Assembly: GCA_963693085.1 (NCBI GenBank)
Contig: OY856413.1
Span: 746,081,056 to 746,145,055, forward strand
Direction: 5' to 3'
From: Alisma plantago-aquatica
Lineage: Eukaryota > Streptophyta > Magnoliopsida > Alismatales > Alismataceae
DNA: 64,000 nt
Each line of letters starts with the position of its first letter. The first letter of the stretch is position 1. Positions 48,713-61,403 of this stretch are shown in pieces. Under the pieces are notes generated by a model. That model was not told the DNA's origin, ran no database searches, and worked only from the letters and a program-made list of their open reading frames with translations. Position numbers and translations under genes: made by a program.

Positions 48713-49009
48713 CTAGTGAACGCACACGTGCATATACACGTGACATATAAAATTTGTTGGAAATGTGCGGGGAGAGGACTCGTCCGTGAAAGGGTCCCTA
48801 CGGTAAAAGATATTTTTTTTTGGTTGTTTGAAAGGAGAGATTCAAAGAACAGTTTCCGTGGGATAGAGAGAGAAATGCATAATTAAAGATAAGAAAAGTT
48901 AATAGGAGAGTGTGTGAATAAATATTTGTAGGAGCAAAATTCTTTGAAAAAAGAAGAGAAGAGAGTGAATCAAGGAGAGTGCAGCATCAAACTCGCTCTT
49001 TTTATAGTA
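48713..49009 (-). mobile_element. non-autonomous Helitron H2, 3' main part
   Basis: Minus strand ends GTGTGCGTTCACTAG with T beyond. The subterminal region has CACGTG twice, flanking TATATG. Its 5' end is cut by H3. The last seven bases of its 5' start lie at 49,297-49,303. Confidence 0.85.
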
Positions 49010-49296
49010 CTAGTGAACGCACACGTGCACATGTACGTGACATCTAAAATTTGTTGGATGTGCGAGGAGAGGACTCGTCCGTGAAAAAGTCCCTACGACA
49101 AAAGATATTTGTGTTGGTTGTTTGAAATGAGAGAATTAAAGAACTGTTTCCGTGGGATGGAGAGAGAAATACAGAATTAAAGATAATAAATGTTAATAGG
49201 AGAGTGTGAGAATATATATTTGTAGGAGCAAAATTCTTTAAAAAAATGAACAAGGAGAGTGCAGCATCAAACTCGCTCTTTTTATAGTAGTATAGA
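49010..49296 (-). mobile_element. non-autonomous Helitron H3, nested in H2
   Basis: 287 bp. Minus strand starts TCTATACTACTATAAAAAG and ends GTGTGCGTTCACTAG. It lies between an A and a T that belong to H2's own 5' end. Confidence 0.85.
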
Positions 49297-49303
49297 TTAT
49301 AGA
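49297..49303 (-). mobile_element. Helitron H2, displaced 5' terminus
   Basis: Minus strand TCTATAA, which joined to the H2 main part gives a start matching H3's with one base difference. Preceded by A, as expected at a Helitron 5' junction. Confidence 0.75.
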
Positions 49304-51678
49304 TTAACAATGAGTTGGGAAAAAGTTATGTTTGGTACGTGAGGTCGAGTGCACTTCACTAATTCCTAAGTGCGCTCAACTAAGCACTTGACCGTAAATT
49401 TCAACAAAATGTACCGCGACGTGCCCGGGCACAATCGAATGTAGAGTTTGTTATGTTGCGTTCTCTCACAGTGTGACATACTCATTTTGTCCTCATGGAG
49501 ACATCGGATAACTATTCCGGTCTTTGCATTCAGTCAGAACCAACCAATGCACCGAAACACAAAGGAGACAGACAGAAGCTCCGGTAAAGTTTGACTCTTT
49601 TTACGAACCAAAGTACTGACTATACGTTGTATCGTACTAAATGGAATTCACACTGTTAAAAATATGAGGTTTTGTTTGAAATGTCTTAGTTTCACAAAAC
49701 CACATCTGGTTACACTGTTAAAACTAGCCCTTAAGAGGGACGGGGAGACGCCTTGGCCACGTTCAAGTAGAAGGAAACAAACCCAAAGGATAAACAAAAC
49801 ACAGAAAAATTAAATGAAACACAACAAAAACAAAAACATACGAATAAACAACAGCTCTGAAACTCGTAAACACCGCAACTCCACGTGTAAATGAAGACTG
49901 GTGTAGGGAAAATGGGGGGTCTACTTAGAGAAGCCCCAACACCACGACCACATTACCATAGGTTTCATGTTGCCGAAGGAATGAACATGGGAGACGGAAT
50001 TGTCCACCACCAAGTTAAGGACAGTGAAGATCTCCTTGCATTTGCAAAATAAAAGGGATTAACGACGCAGCCTGTTGTCCACTTTTTTTTTATTTCTTTA
50101 TAATTTTATATTTTAATGTAGAATGTTTTTTTTTTGTAAGAGTGTAAGACACGTATCTATGACATAATGAAATTCTATAGCTTATGCACCATTTAATACT
50201 TTTTATAGTATTTTCTACTTTCTTGACATCTGAAATTCTAAGACGTGTATATCACAAAAACAATTTATCAGTTATATACTGACGAGACTTGAATCGTACG
50301 AAAAATAGGAGGATCACTGCCACAGCAAGAGCGCCACCACTCATGGACTGCCTGAAACCGTCCCGTCTCCCAAGGACAGACCATCCGTGGAGGGATTAAC
50401 CTGCAAACTGCACACCGGGAGGACAGGCGGACCAGCAAAGGAGGGTAGGAGCGGGCTGCTGACGATCCTGGTGATCACGTTTGCATATGATTGCACCCTC
50501 TTTTGAAGGATTAACGCTACATACACTCATCTAGTCATCTATACGCCCGTTCACACACTCTTTTTTTGGGAGTCCGCAAAAGTCCGTCAGGGTCGTTTTT
50601 TTTATGTGAATTAACTGCACACACAAATTAACTAGAAGTCGAAGAGTCTCAAATTAACTTCCCTCTCCAATCTCATTCCTTTCCTCCAGTATTTTCCGCA
50701 CTAGTACATTACGCCTGACAACCTCATTTCATCCCACTAGCGTTTTCGTACTAGTACAGTACGTGTGATTCCTAATTTTCGTCAATCTTGTCGGTTCACT
50801 TTGTTTGTGCCGAAGCCAACCGTCTTATATTCTCTGTGACATAAAATAAAATATGTGCAATATCTGAGGTACTGTAATGTATATGTGTGTATGTAATGTA
50901 TATCTTGTATTGTACATCTTGTACTCTACGTCTTGTACTATACGTAAAATGGGATGAACGATTATGATCATCAGTAACTATCACTTTTAAAAGGAGAGAT
51001 CTTCATTCAATATTGTATGTCTCGTACTGTATGTCTTGTATTTTACAGAAAATTGGATCAACGATTGTAATTTGTAATATTGTGTAAAAAAATAGTCAAT
51101 GTATCCTTCGAGTAAACATATAGATATAAAATTTAATATAAATGATAAATGTACATTACTTATGGATTTGTAAAGGAATATAGACATACTGTAAGTCTAT
51201 ATGTCTGTACAAGTATAAATTTAAATACTTCTAAACAATGGAAGAACCAGCAATGAACGAAAACTTAAATTTAAATATTTTTCATAATTTTTGGTGGAAT
51301 TCGATATCGCAATTAATATCTATGAGAGTTAATACATTATCTGTAGTTTGTATGGCATTTGTATGACTTTTACATGATTTTTACATGAGCTGTAATATAA
51401 AATTCGGATACAAGAGAAATCTCTCTCAGAAGCGTTGTTGAACACGTTTTTTTAAATCCGAATGGGACAGCAGGTGGAAAACTACCTATAGTTAGAATTT
51501 TCCGACAAAAGAGAGGGTGAGACTTAGAAACCTAGATCGCATCAGGCGATCCAATCCTTTGAGGAGTGGGTTGTGTCTAGAGTGTATATAGTTGTTTATG
51601 AACTTGGCGTCGGGAAGGATGCGAGAGGGAACCTTTACATGACATTGCGTTTGAATTATTTCTACTTGTTACTATAAA
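49304..51678. other. mostly unassigned sequence between Helitrons
   Basis: Less repeat-like than its surroundings. Holds the small frame at 49,912-50,052, a 61-codon minus frame at 50,341-50,526 and a stretch of imperfect CTTGTACTCTACGT-type repeats at 50,890-51,060. No family was recognised. Confidence 0.35.
49912..50052 (+). CDS. small open reading frame, 46 residues, unknown
   Basis: The start has A at -3 and G at +4, a good plant context, and follows an A/C-rich, CAA-rich stretch (about 49,790-49,860) like a plant 5' leader. The peptide is mixed in composition, with a His-rich middle (PRPHYHRFH) and an acidic end (KDSEDLLAFAK). There is no signal peptide or membrane segment. Two upstream ATGs lie in the leader. 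I do not recognise it. It could be a chance frame, a first exon, or a captured fragment. Confidence 0.25.
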   Translation: MGGLLREAPTPRPHYHRFHVAEGMNMGDGIVHHQVKDSEDLLAFAK

Positions 51679-53045
51679 CTAGTAAATCCACACGTGGGCT
51701 TAATCATATTAGTTCAGACTTTTAGTATATAAAATTTAGAATTGTGTTAATCAATTATGAATGTTAAGACCATACAATGTGTCCATATATAGTCTTAGAA
51801 ATAATTATTTTATAATGATAAATTTTTTTTGATCTGTCCATATATAGTCTTAGAAATAATTATTTTATTATGATAAATTTTTATTGATCCCAGTTTAATA
51901 TGTAAAAGTTAACGAGTTTTAATTTTGATAATAATTTGACATTTATCTTTTCTATCTGTTTTTTTTATAAGTCCCCAAAAAAAACAGTCTTTAAAATTTT
52001 TATTATTTGACTAATTTAGAAATTACATATTGTCACGTACAAAATTATAAGATAGCATGAGTTGCTTGAAATAATGCCTTAAGAAACTCATCATGGAACA
52101 AGTTTAAGTTATGGAGGAAAGTGATCAAGTCCGGTGGAGAGTTGGGGGTTACTTGTACTTGGTGCTCGCTGGTCTTGTGTAGTATATTAATGTTATGGAA
52201 GAGAGAGATTAAATTTAATGGGAAGTTGGGGTTACTTGGACTTGATGTTTGGTCTAGACTGAAAGAGGGTGAGGAGAAAGGAGACACACGGTATGAAAAT
52301 GTGGGTTGGTGGGTGGAGTAGAGGTAGGTTGTAAAAGAAGAAGTAATAAGAAAAGATATAGATTTTTTAAAATAAGGAGAGAAAAGAGAGAGAGAGAAAA
52401 TTTGGTGCGTAGTTGGGAGTCTATATGAAATCAGGATCAGAGTCGGTCAGAAAAAGAGAGTGAAGAGAGGAAGCACGGATTGTATAAAATGGGGGGTCGT
52501 GGGAGGAAAATAAGGGGGGGTCATGGAAGGGAAGAGAGTGTTGATTAAAGATTTGAATTAGATGAGGGGAGAGAGAAATTGAATATTATTAGAGTTGTTA
52601 GAGTTGTTGGGCTTGGAGGGGATAGATGGCTCGATTACTTTCACTTCAAATCTGTTGTTGCAAGTTGTTGCATTTAATCCTAACTTTACAGTTATTTCAA
52701 AGACATGTTCTTAAAAAAAATTAATTAGGTGTTCCATGGTCGAGATTTAATGTAACATGCCGGAACAACATTCTCAAAACAGAATTTGAACCCGGTTACT
52801 TTGGGTAGAAGATAGAGAGGTAATTGGAAACTATGGGAGTACCATGTGCACAGTGGGGTGGGACAAGGTGCGACTAAAAATTTTAGGTAGAAAAAAAAAT
52901 AACAATAAAAATAAAGAAAACCTTTAAAAAAGAGAGAGAAGAGAGAATCAAGCAAAATGCAACATTCAAAACGGTATAATTTAACTAGTTAATGGTATGT
53001 TTTGTATTTTATTCAAAAAATTCACTCTTTTTCTAGTAATATAGA
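51679..53045 (-). mobile_element. larger non-autonomous Helitron H4 candidate
   Basis: Minus strand ends CCCACGTGTGGATTTACTAG with T beyond and a small stem (CCAC/GTGG) before the end. The proposed 5' end is TCTATATTACTAGAAAAAG at 53,045, preceded by A. Sequence just inside (GAGAGAATCAAG... GCAACATTC, near 52,940-52,965) is homologous to the same place in H1-H3. About 1.37 kb, with no Rep/helicase motif. Between the homologous block and the 5' end about 50 bp are inserted, bordered by ATTCAAAA on both sides. Confidence 0.55.
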
Positions 53046-54879
53046 TAGATAACAACACAATAGTAAAAGACATATTATATGTTCTTTTTATAGTAGTACA
53101 AAAGTAGATGAGGAGAGAGAGAATAGAAGATTATAAGAGCTATCTGATATATAGTAAAATCATAATGGCAAGAAAAATTCAGAGTCGTACAATCAAGAAT
53201 AATCTATTTGTCTTTGAACGAATTTGTAAATTAAGACAAATAAAAATAAGGATTAACAGTAGTTGTTATCCATACTTCTATGAAAGTATTTTTATAATTT
53301 ATGAGTGTACTTTGTATGATGATTCAACGATCTGTGAAAAAAGGTAAGAAAAATTAGGAGACACACAATTAGCAATAATGTATCTGCCTTTAAATTATTG
53401 GTAAATAAAGAAAACAATGAGAATTACGCTCTATCTATGAAACTAATTTTCATTTAACGGGGGACACAGTTCTGATGGGGGAGACTTTTAAGGAGAAACA
53501 ATTTAACAAAGAGGTGATGGATACATAATATAGAGGAAAAGAAGTAAAAGAGCAGAAAATATGAGAATAGGTAACGTGAGTTAAGGAAGGATCCGGAAAG
53601 AAATGGACTAAGAGAGACGTGGAGAATTGTTGATAGATTTTGGCGAGAGACGAAGAGGAAGTTATCCAGAGGGTCTTGTGGACCATGTAGTGCTTTTAAA
53701 AATTTAATGAGTAATGATGTTGCAATCATGACATTCAACGGCATTAATAAATGTTCCAAAGATTTAAAAAATGCAAAATGACAACAAAATAACATTAGCA
53801 ACTTTATCTATGGTGGTACGACACAGAAATTACTACTAATAGATCAAATGAAATTATTAAAAAAATGTAAATATAAAAGTTGGTGCTAAACAAACACACT
53901 TATATATGCTGAAAAGTAAGGTAGGCGAGACTGGCATAGAAAAGGAAGTGAGCCTGCTATAACATTTTTAGTAACACATGGCACAATTCGGTCCAGGACA
54001 AATCCAAATATGAAAGGAAATTCAAATCTAGACAATAGATTAATCTTATAAAAACAAATCTAATGATAAAAGAAAATTAATTGAATGCATATATGAAAAA
54101 TAAGTAAACATGCGGGTATTTATGTTCAAGGCAAAAGATTATAGTTTCATGCGTGTCCCACCAATGCAACACCAACACTATATGCCTTTTCATAATAATG
54201 AATAAAACCGGAAATGGATTAAACCTGCGAACTGATTTTATCATCTACGGTTTCTAAAAAATACATAATAAAATTTCCATTTGAAAACCATCATAGAAAG
54301 AAATAATTAAAGACAACCAGAATATACCTTTACTTACTCATAGAGCTTCTTCTACCCGTAATGTGATCAAGAAAGGAAGTTCTGTGGTGGTGCATATGAG
54401 AAATATTTGAAGGAGTCTTGTTGTTAAGATGTTGATATCTATAACAAAAATGAGAAATATTAGTTTATATATAGCCAAGCATGATCTTTGACTTTGATGT
54501 TGCAAAAATATGCATTGACTTTAATGTTGTGATGTCATGACAAATGCCAATAAACACCCAATTCCATGACAAATGCCAACAAAGCTCAAAGTGAGGAGGA
54601 TATTGTGTTATGGATTGCATGTTATTTGCTTCCAGATAAGAGAGTACACCAACAAAAATAAAAGTTGTCAAAATGGAAGGGAACAAATAATTTATTTCTG
54701 AATGATAACAAAATAAGTTGTTTACAAATCATCGAATCCACCCTGTTTTGCTGTGTTGTTTCCTCCACACAGTTTGTCGTTACATTTTTCAGAACATTTC
54801 CTTTCTATTCGTTGGAAACAGACTTAAGTAAAAGAATATAGGTCTAGAAGGAGGCCATTCAAGTCGCCACTGGTGAAAT
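53046..54879. other. unassigned AT-rich sequence
   Basis: No convincing gene. The opposite-strand frames at 53,108-53,347 and 53,450-53,801 show no domain. TAGTAGTACAAAAGTAGATG near 53,090 resembles a decayed Helitron 5' end on the minus strand. Confidence 0.35.
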
Positions 54880-57865
54880 CTAAATATGTCACAGGCCCAA
54901 GGTGTTGCCTACCATTTACTTTTGGAATCGGTCAGGAGGAATTTGTGTCGTCGAGGTGACGTAGATGGTTGATGAAGAATGGAAAAAAAGCATATGATGA
55001 CCGATAGGTAGAACTGTGATAACTTGGAGAATAGTGCTTCGATTATGACTTTACTTTTGACTTTTCTCTTGTTTTGACCATCAATTTTCTGTATATATGT
55101 GTTTCAATACACAATTGGTCCATCTTTTATGCATGTATCACCTTGATGATATTCAAGTTGATAAAAATCAAGTCTAATTTATATCACACATGATCATCTT
55201 TTTTAAAATTTTGATCATATCTTTGTAAATGTTTGTACTATTTTCTTGTGCTCATGTTGTAGGGATTCAAATTACCTTTCCAATGCACCCTTTTGTGCCT
55301 AATCAGAGCTGATATGCAAAAGTTATGCTCAATTGAAAATGTTACTTTTGAGACCCTTTTTCTTATGTTTTTTTTCATTCTTTTCTCTTTTCTAGGCCGC
55401 CCTTTTTTGGGTCCATTGGTCTGTGGCCTGCTAAGCCTCCTCTCCCTTGGCGATCCGGTTCAGGTTGTGTGGACCAATCACAAGGCTGAACTTGCTTGGA
55501 CATGAAAAACTATCCTTGGATCTTAAGCCTCAGATCCAACCCTTAATCTAACAACTAGGAGATCATCTCCTACCTTTATCCGTACTATAGCACTGCTATA
55601 GCAGGGCCACTTTGCAACGGATAATATGTGTCGATCTGTGAGTCTTTTGATCAATTGAGACTACCCCCATATCCACCCCGACTCTCTCTCTTTTCCCGCT
55701 CACTTCTATCTCATTTCCTTAGCCATGTGTCTCCTTTTCCCACCCACCTTTGGAATTTGGCGGCCACCTCCATGGGTGAGATTGGGGACTTCATGCCTAG
55801 TCATCCCTCAGCCAAATAGGACTCATCAATGGATTTGTGGGGTCGATACGTAGCTAAATGACCTATTTGCAACCTTCCACGAGCACGGATTCCGCTCGCC
55901 GCGAGCACAAAGGTGTGCTTCTAGTGCAGTTGTAGCCTGCTCATGCATCTCAGATTCGAGAAGGGCGACGACCCGACAGCCCTATGATCTAGGACGTGCA
56001 ACAATTTGACAGATGGACGTCCTCCCTCTTCAACCCCTCTCAACCTGACCTGCTTCCAACTACTGGGGACCACTCTCCACTGTTGTGGGTGTCTTGTAGA
56101 CAACGTTCACCATGTGTGAACGCTACCACCCATGAGCGCAGCTTGTGCGCACCCTCCAACTGTAGGTTGTCCTTTTGTGCCTCACGATCTAGCCCAAATA
56201 AGAGTAAATCACCTGAAATCCCCTTTTTATGAGAAAAACTTCATATCCCTTGATCTCCTTGGTCTCTTAATCAAAATCTATGATCTAACATACCAATTTG
56301 ATCAAAAAATGATCAGCTTTCTAGTATTACTGACAACTTTTGCTAATTTACATACTTAGTCTTTGTTTTGGTAAAGAATGATGCTTTTATGACCATGTTC
56401 TTTTGATCAACCTAGATCATACACTATATGTATCATTATGAACTCTAGGCCCTAATATCCCCTAAATCATTACCTATAATTAATTGTGAATGTGATTTGA
56501 TGCCTTGGATCCATTAATTGCACCCTAATGATCATCTTGACCCTATGACTAGCTTTTCTCTATGTATATGGCTCTTTTATGTGTTGAATTGATGCAAACT
56601 TGATCATATATGGAGACTTAGGCCTAAATTGACATCATCCAATGTTTTAATATCGAAATCAGTAAGCAAAGGGATGTTTTGTGCCATATTTGATTGATAT
56701 TTTATACTTCTTTTCCAAGTGTAGCTCAAGGACCCACTTGTGTACACTATTGTGTCCCAAAATGTGATGTTTTAGTACCTACATGAATGAACTCCTAATT
56801 CTTATGCAAAAATGGTTCCCTATGACTAAAACTATATGTTAATCCTCTAATTTGCCCCCCTAATGTCTTGTGATACAAATGCACTTCAACACACTCATGT
56901 TCTCCTTTTTTATATATGACCTACTTAAACACTTAACATGTTCTTAATGCAAATGTTAATTGTTGGTCTTTAATCTTGCTAGATCGTACTCCAATGTTAG
57001 CTATGCTATCATAATGACTTCAAATCAGTAGAATCACCATGCTATAGCTCTACATCCTAGCATGTTCTACTTAATGATTCTATGGCTTGGAAATGTACAA
57101 TATTGCATTAAATGAACCTTATATGGCCAATTATGATATTGCATGAATAGAGCCTGATGATATTCCAAATATCATGCTACCCCAATTTCTAAATCAGACT
57201 TTATACCCATCTTTTAGTGCTCATAATGTGGATGTTCCACCAAGACCTAGGGTTAAATGTTGATCCTTGAACTATGTTGGTTAATGACATGCATGTTTGG
57301 AAGTTTAAAATTGTGTTTGAAATATTTGAAATCTAGGTCTAGGGGAACTTTCACATGTATCATATAATGTTTATATTATCAAAACCTTTGGATCTAGGGC
57401 ACAATGCTATATCTTTTCCTTGTGAGGTGCCCTTGGTTTGGATAATCTCTAGGATCTTACTCAAGAATTCTTAGATCTTATACTCTACTCATAAGGTGTG
57501 TTTTCCTCTTGGCCTTACTATGATATTGGATTACTTATCTGTATTACTTGGTTGATCTATTGTTCCTATGATTGCTACTTTCATGACTAAGTTTTCTATA
57601 TTGACAAACCTTGAATATAATGTATAGAAACCAGTTATGCAACCTAATGTTGACACAATGGATAAAGGAACCTAAAACATTCTTTGTATAAAATAGTATC
57701 GTTAAGTGTTCTCGCTTGTTTCTTCTTATTGACTATGATCATGTTTCTAGCCAAGCAAGTTTGTATTATACTTAAATTGTTTACACACCCTTTCATAGCG
57801 TACTTAATGATTTAGCATCAATATGTTTTGTTTATCAAATTTGTAGTTCTCAAATGAAGGTCCGC
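54880..57865 (+). mobile_element. probable LTR fragment of a Del/Tekay-like element
   Basis: Long non-coding sequence whose style (blocks such as CCTTTCCAATGCACCC then AAAAGTTATGCTCAATT near 55,280-55,340, and pyrimidine-rich promoter-like stretches near 55,670-55,760) resembles LTRs of this group. It has no coding region and stops abruptly where Element C's LTR homology begins. I see neither terminus. Confidence 0.35.
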
Positions 57866-60820
57866 TGGAGAATCTTAAAGTCATTAATGCATGAGGAAAG
57901 AGAAAGTAGGATTTGATTTATATAACACATTAAAAGTTCTCAAACAGAAAAAATAACTATATAATCGGAATCTACATGCCTTAATTAGCCTTTATGCAAA
58001 ATTTTACTTAATTTGGAAATAGAAAAGGAATTTGATGCAATATCACTTTATTAAATTATATTGATTTTGTCACACGCCTTGGTTTCCTAATATAATTATA
58101 CACATGATCTGGGCCATCAATTTTTCAAAACAACGGTTGTGGCATCATCTCCTACCTCGAGTAGGAGAGCTATTTGCCTTGTACAATACAACCATATTTC
58201 TTTTTCCTCTAGCATCCTTGCTTCTCAATCGTTTTCCATGATTTTTCTTTCATCGGTTTCCTTTTTAAATTCCAAACTGATTGATCCCTTGCTCAAGCCC
58301 TGGCACTCTATAAATAGTAAACTCCTAATTCAGACCTCTCCACCTTGTTTCTCTAACGATCACCCTCTATGTCTCGTTCTCTCACAAGTACCTGAGAACC
58401 TTTCTCTATCTTCTAGAAACCCTCCTCTACCGCTAATTTACCCTAATACTCTACCTTTGCACCCAGCCTACTCGTTTGCTTCTTCGAGCTCCGACGACTG
58501 TTGCGGTGGATAGGAAATGTTGGAACTCAATTATTCACCCTTGACCGTTCCTGGTAACCTCATTTACCATCTCCCAGCCTTCTTTGATCATGCCGTTGTG
58601 TGATTTGGTGGGTCGTGTAGAGCGCTGGTATGCACTGTCATCTAGAGTATTTTGTTACGTATGTCGTTGTGTTTTTATATATGTGTTTTTAATGTTATTC
58701 ACTCATATTCGTTGTCTACAGATGAAGGTACTTAGATGTTTGCTTTGTTGGTTTTGGTTGCCTGTGACCGTGATTTCCTTGTGAATCCACTATTCTTTGG
58801 CGGAGCTTGTCAACCCGATTGCTCGATGGACCGGTGGTTCTGTGTTTGGGGTCGTTGGCTCCAGCTTTATGGCGTGAATCTTAAGAGAACTTCACCTGAG
58901 GCTGAGCGAGATCGAGGAGAGAGTTTTGGCTTCTCATAGATGGTCGAGCTCCATCCATGGGGAAGGGTCAGGAGTGGGGAACAATCCTCGTGCGAGATTT
59001 CCTTGGATACCTTTTTGTTCCTTCTATATTCAATTTGTCTTCTTAGGGGCATTTTTTACTTTTCATAGTAATTTGTTTTCCTTTTGTGTTAATACGACTA
59101 GCCAGTATGATGGTGGAGCCATCTGAGTTAGACCACCCTAATTGAGCCACCTCAGTCGCACATCCCACTCTCTCTCTCTTTTTCCCTCTTTCTCAAATGT
59201 TTTACCACGTGGAATTTTACGATTTGTCAAAATTTGCAAAATTCATAACTAATTATATACTACTCAGAAAAATATGAATAAATAGTCAATAAATTTAGAA
59301 AAATATAAGCTTTCTAATGGTGTTAGTTTTGTCACCTGAATCCAATGATTAATAATAAGTCATTTAAATGGAATAATCTAAATAAGTAATAAATTGTAAA
59401 ATTCATAACTAAATATTGATAAGTCAGAAAAATATAATAAATTATGTTTTGGGCTTTGAATAATATAAACTAAAATATAGCATGGTTTTCATAACCTAAT
59501 TCACACGTAAGAAAAAGGTGACTTCTAGGGTTTGTGAAATCAATGTAATTCTAACCATAATTTCACATACATGATAATAGGTGCTTTGGAGACCTAAATT
59601 TGGATCTAGAAGTGATATTAAACTATTAAACTCTATAGAGAGCTATGTTTGCATCTCCAATTATTGTTTTTGAGCAATTAGCCTATGTTTTATCATTTTT
59701 CTTGGTCCTATGGACATTAGCCTATACACAATGTCTTTTTCTTTTAAAAATCATGGTTCATGTGAACTACCTTATTTGATATTGATCTTGTGATCATGGA
59801 TATTCTTTTGGTATCTTACTTATGCTTTGATAATGTTGGAACTTTATATGATGAATGTGGTCTTTTGAGGTGGATGTTTATGTTGTCTTTTAGTATGATG
59901 GCAACTTTTGTTTAATCTGACTATACCTTTTTACTTGCCTCTCTATTAAACATGTTATGTGAATCAGTAGCACTAGAGTTGTGTAATTGCATAGGTTTTT
60001 AGGTAGTATGCCCTTATTATTATTGGGATGGAGGTGGTGGTTCCCCATACCTAGGTTTCAAGTTTGTGAGGCTTGGCCCAACTTATATATATTGGGAGTG
60101 GTAGTATGTTATCTCTATCAGATTTTAAGTTTGTGAGGCTTGGCCGCATTTGTATTTATATTCTTATAGGGCTATGTTTAATTCACATGCATGTAGGTTG
60201 ATGATTGTGGGGTGTGTGCCCTACTATCTTTGTATTTTCTAGTATGCCACAATTTTATTTGTTTGGTTACGGCAAGTATCTCTTTTGTTGTTGTTATTTT
60301 CCTTCTATGCCCTTGTGGGTAGTCCTTATCTTTTCTATGGGAAGCCTTTTATATTTGTTATCATTTATTTTGTATATTTCTCAATTTTCTTTTTAGTATG
60401 CACATACTAGCCTTTTTTATGTTTCCTTTTCTTCTCCTTTTTGTGGGGTATGCATCCATCCCCAAGTTTAGATCAAGGAGAGGATAAGCAAGGTGGGCAT
60501 GGACCATAACCTTTGTAGTTGATATTTTGGGAGACTTGAAAGAGGTGGTTAGATGATCCTCATCTAGATCCTTGTTTGTTTGGAGATAGCTTTCCTTTGA
60601 CTCACCCATGTGTGGTGTAGTGATGTATCAACATATCAAGATTTTTAATAGTTAGATGTATTTCTTTTCCGTAGCTACTTATTGTGTTATGATACATACA
60701 TGTTGAATGAATTGGTCATCATTCCTTTAGTGAAAAATTTTATGTGGTGTTTGGTTCAAGGGATGTTTCCTTTTTACTTGTAGTAGGGAGTGGTTCCCCT
60801 CTAGGATCCCACTCCATACA
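57866..60820 (+). mobile_element. Element C 5' LTR, left end missing
   Basis: Matches 63,467-64,000 from its first base (GGAGAATCTTAAAGTC). About 710 bp present at the start of the 3' LTR have no counterpart upstream of 57,866. It contains a promoter near 58,309 and a long leader-like section. Open frames in it (for example 58,139-58,513) lie across the promoter and are not genes. Confidence 0.8.
58309..58316 (+). promoter_or_regulatory. TATA box of Element C 5' LTR
   Basis: CTATAAATAG in a pyrimidine-rich context. The homologous place in the 3' LTR has CTATATAAATAG (63,925-63,936). Confidence 0.65.
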
Positions 60821-60823
60821 GCA

Positions 60824-60836
60824 TGGTATCAGAGCC
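60824..60836 (+). other. primer binding site of Element C (tRNA-iMet type)
   Basis: TGGTATCAGAGCC just after the LTR end CATACAGCA. Confidence 0.9.
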
Positions 60837-60850
60837 ACTAGCAGTCGATT

Positions 60851-60858
60851 ATCTAACT
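60851..60858. other. 8-bp target-site duplication ATCTAACT, left copy
   Basis: Repeated exactly at 61,308-61,315 on the other side of the MITE. Confidence 0.85.
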
Positions 60859-61307
60859 CAATGTTCAGGAAATCGGTCTGTGCGGCCGCATATGTGGCCG
60901 CTTAAGCGGTTAGGATAGGGGACCGCACCACATATGTTAAAGAGGACCAATAATCAGTCTAGGCCCGATTATGCGGCCGATTACATGCTTGTGAGGCCGC
61001 TTAATCACTGCTTTTCCAAACACACATACATGGAATTGAAGAAATGAAATTTATATGATATTTTTTTTGTTTGTAATTAAATATTTATATGATATTTCTA
61101 CTCCCTTTCTTCTAATTAATCATTCTATGTTGTCCTTGTATGTAATTGTTCAATGTGATATATAATTCTATATGACTGATATATAAATATATATAGATAT
61201 ATTAATTTATTTAAAAAATCCAAAACCGCATATACTCCCGCATACCGCATATACTCTATTCAGTGCCCCATCCTCTCGTACACTGAATAGCGCTTTTCTA
61301 AACACTG
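60859..61307. mobile_element. hAT-type MITE inserted in Element C leader
   Basis: 449 bp with imperfect terminal inverted repeats (CAATGTTCAGGAAATCGG against CAGTGTTTAGAAAAGCGC on the opposite end) and an 8-bp duplication, as in the hAT superfamily. Non-coding. Near the left end GCGGCCG and its variants occur four times (60,880-61,010), several next to TTAAGCGG or CGATTA. Near the right end CCGCATATACTC and CCGCATACCGC repeat (61,226-61,256). These may be subterminal transposase-binding repeats. Confidence 0.8.
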
Positions 61308-61315
61308 ATCTAACT
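61308..61315. other. 8-bp target-site duplication ATCTAACT, right copy
   Basis: Matches 60,851-60,858. Confidence 0.85.
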
Positions 61316-61403
61316 ATTTCAATCTTATCTCCCTTCGGATGTTTACCTTTTTCCATAAGTTGCTCATACCTAGTATCCTTGCCTTGTGCAGGAAAAAACC
61401 GTC

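Noticed and set aside
58139..58513. 124-codon frame as a host gene
   Set aside because: It spans the TATA box region of Element C's LTR, and the homologous stretch in the 3' LTR does not keep the frame.
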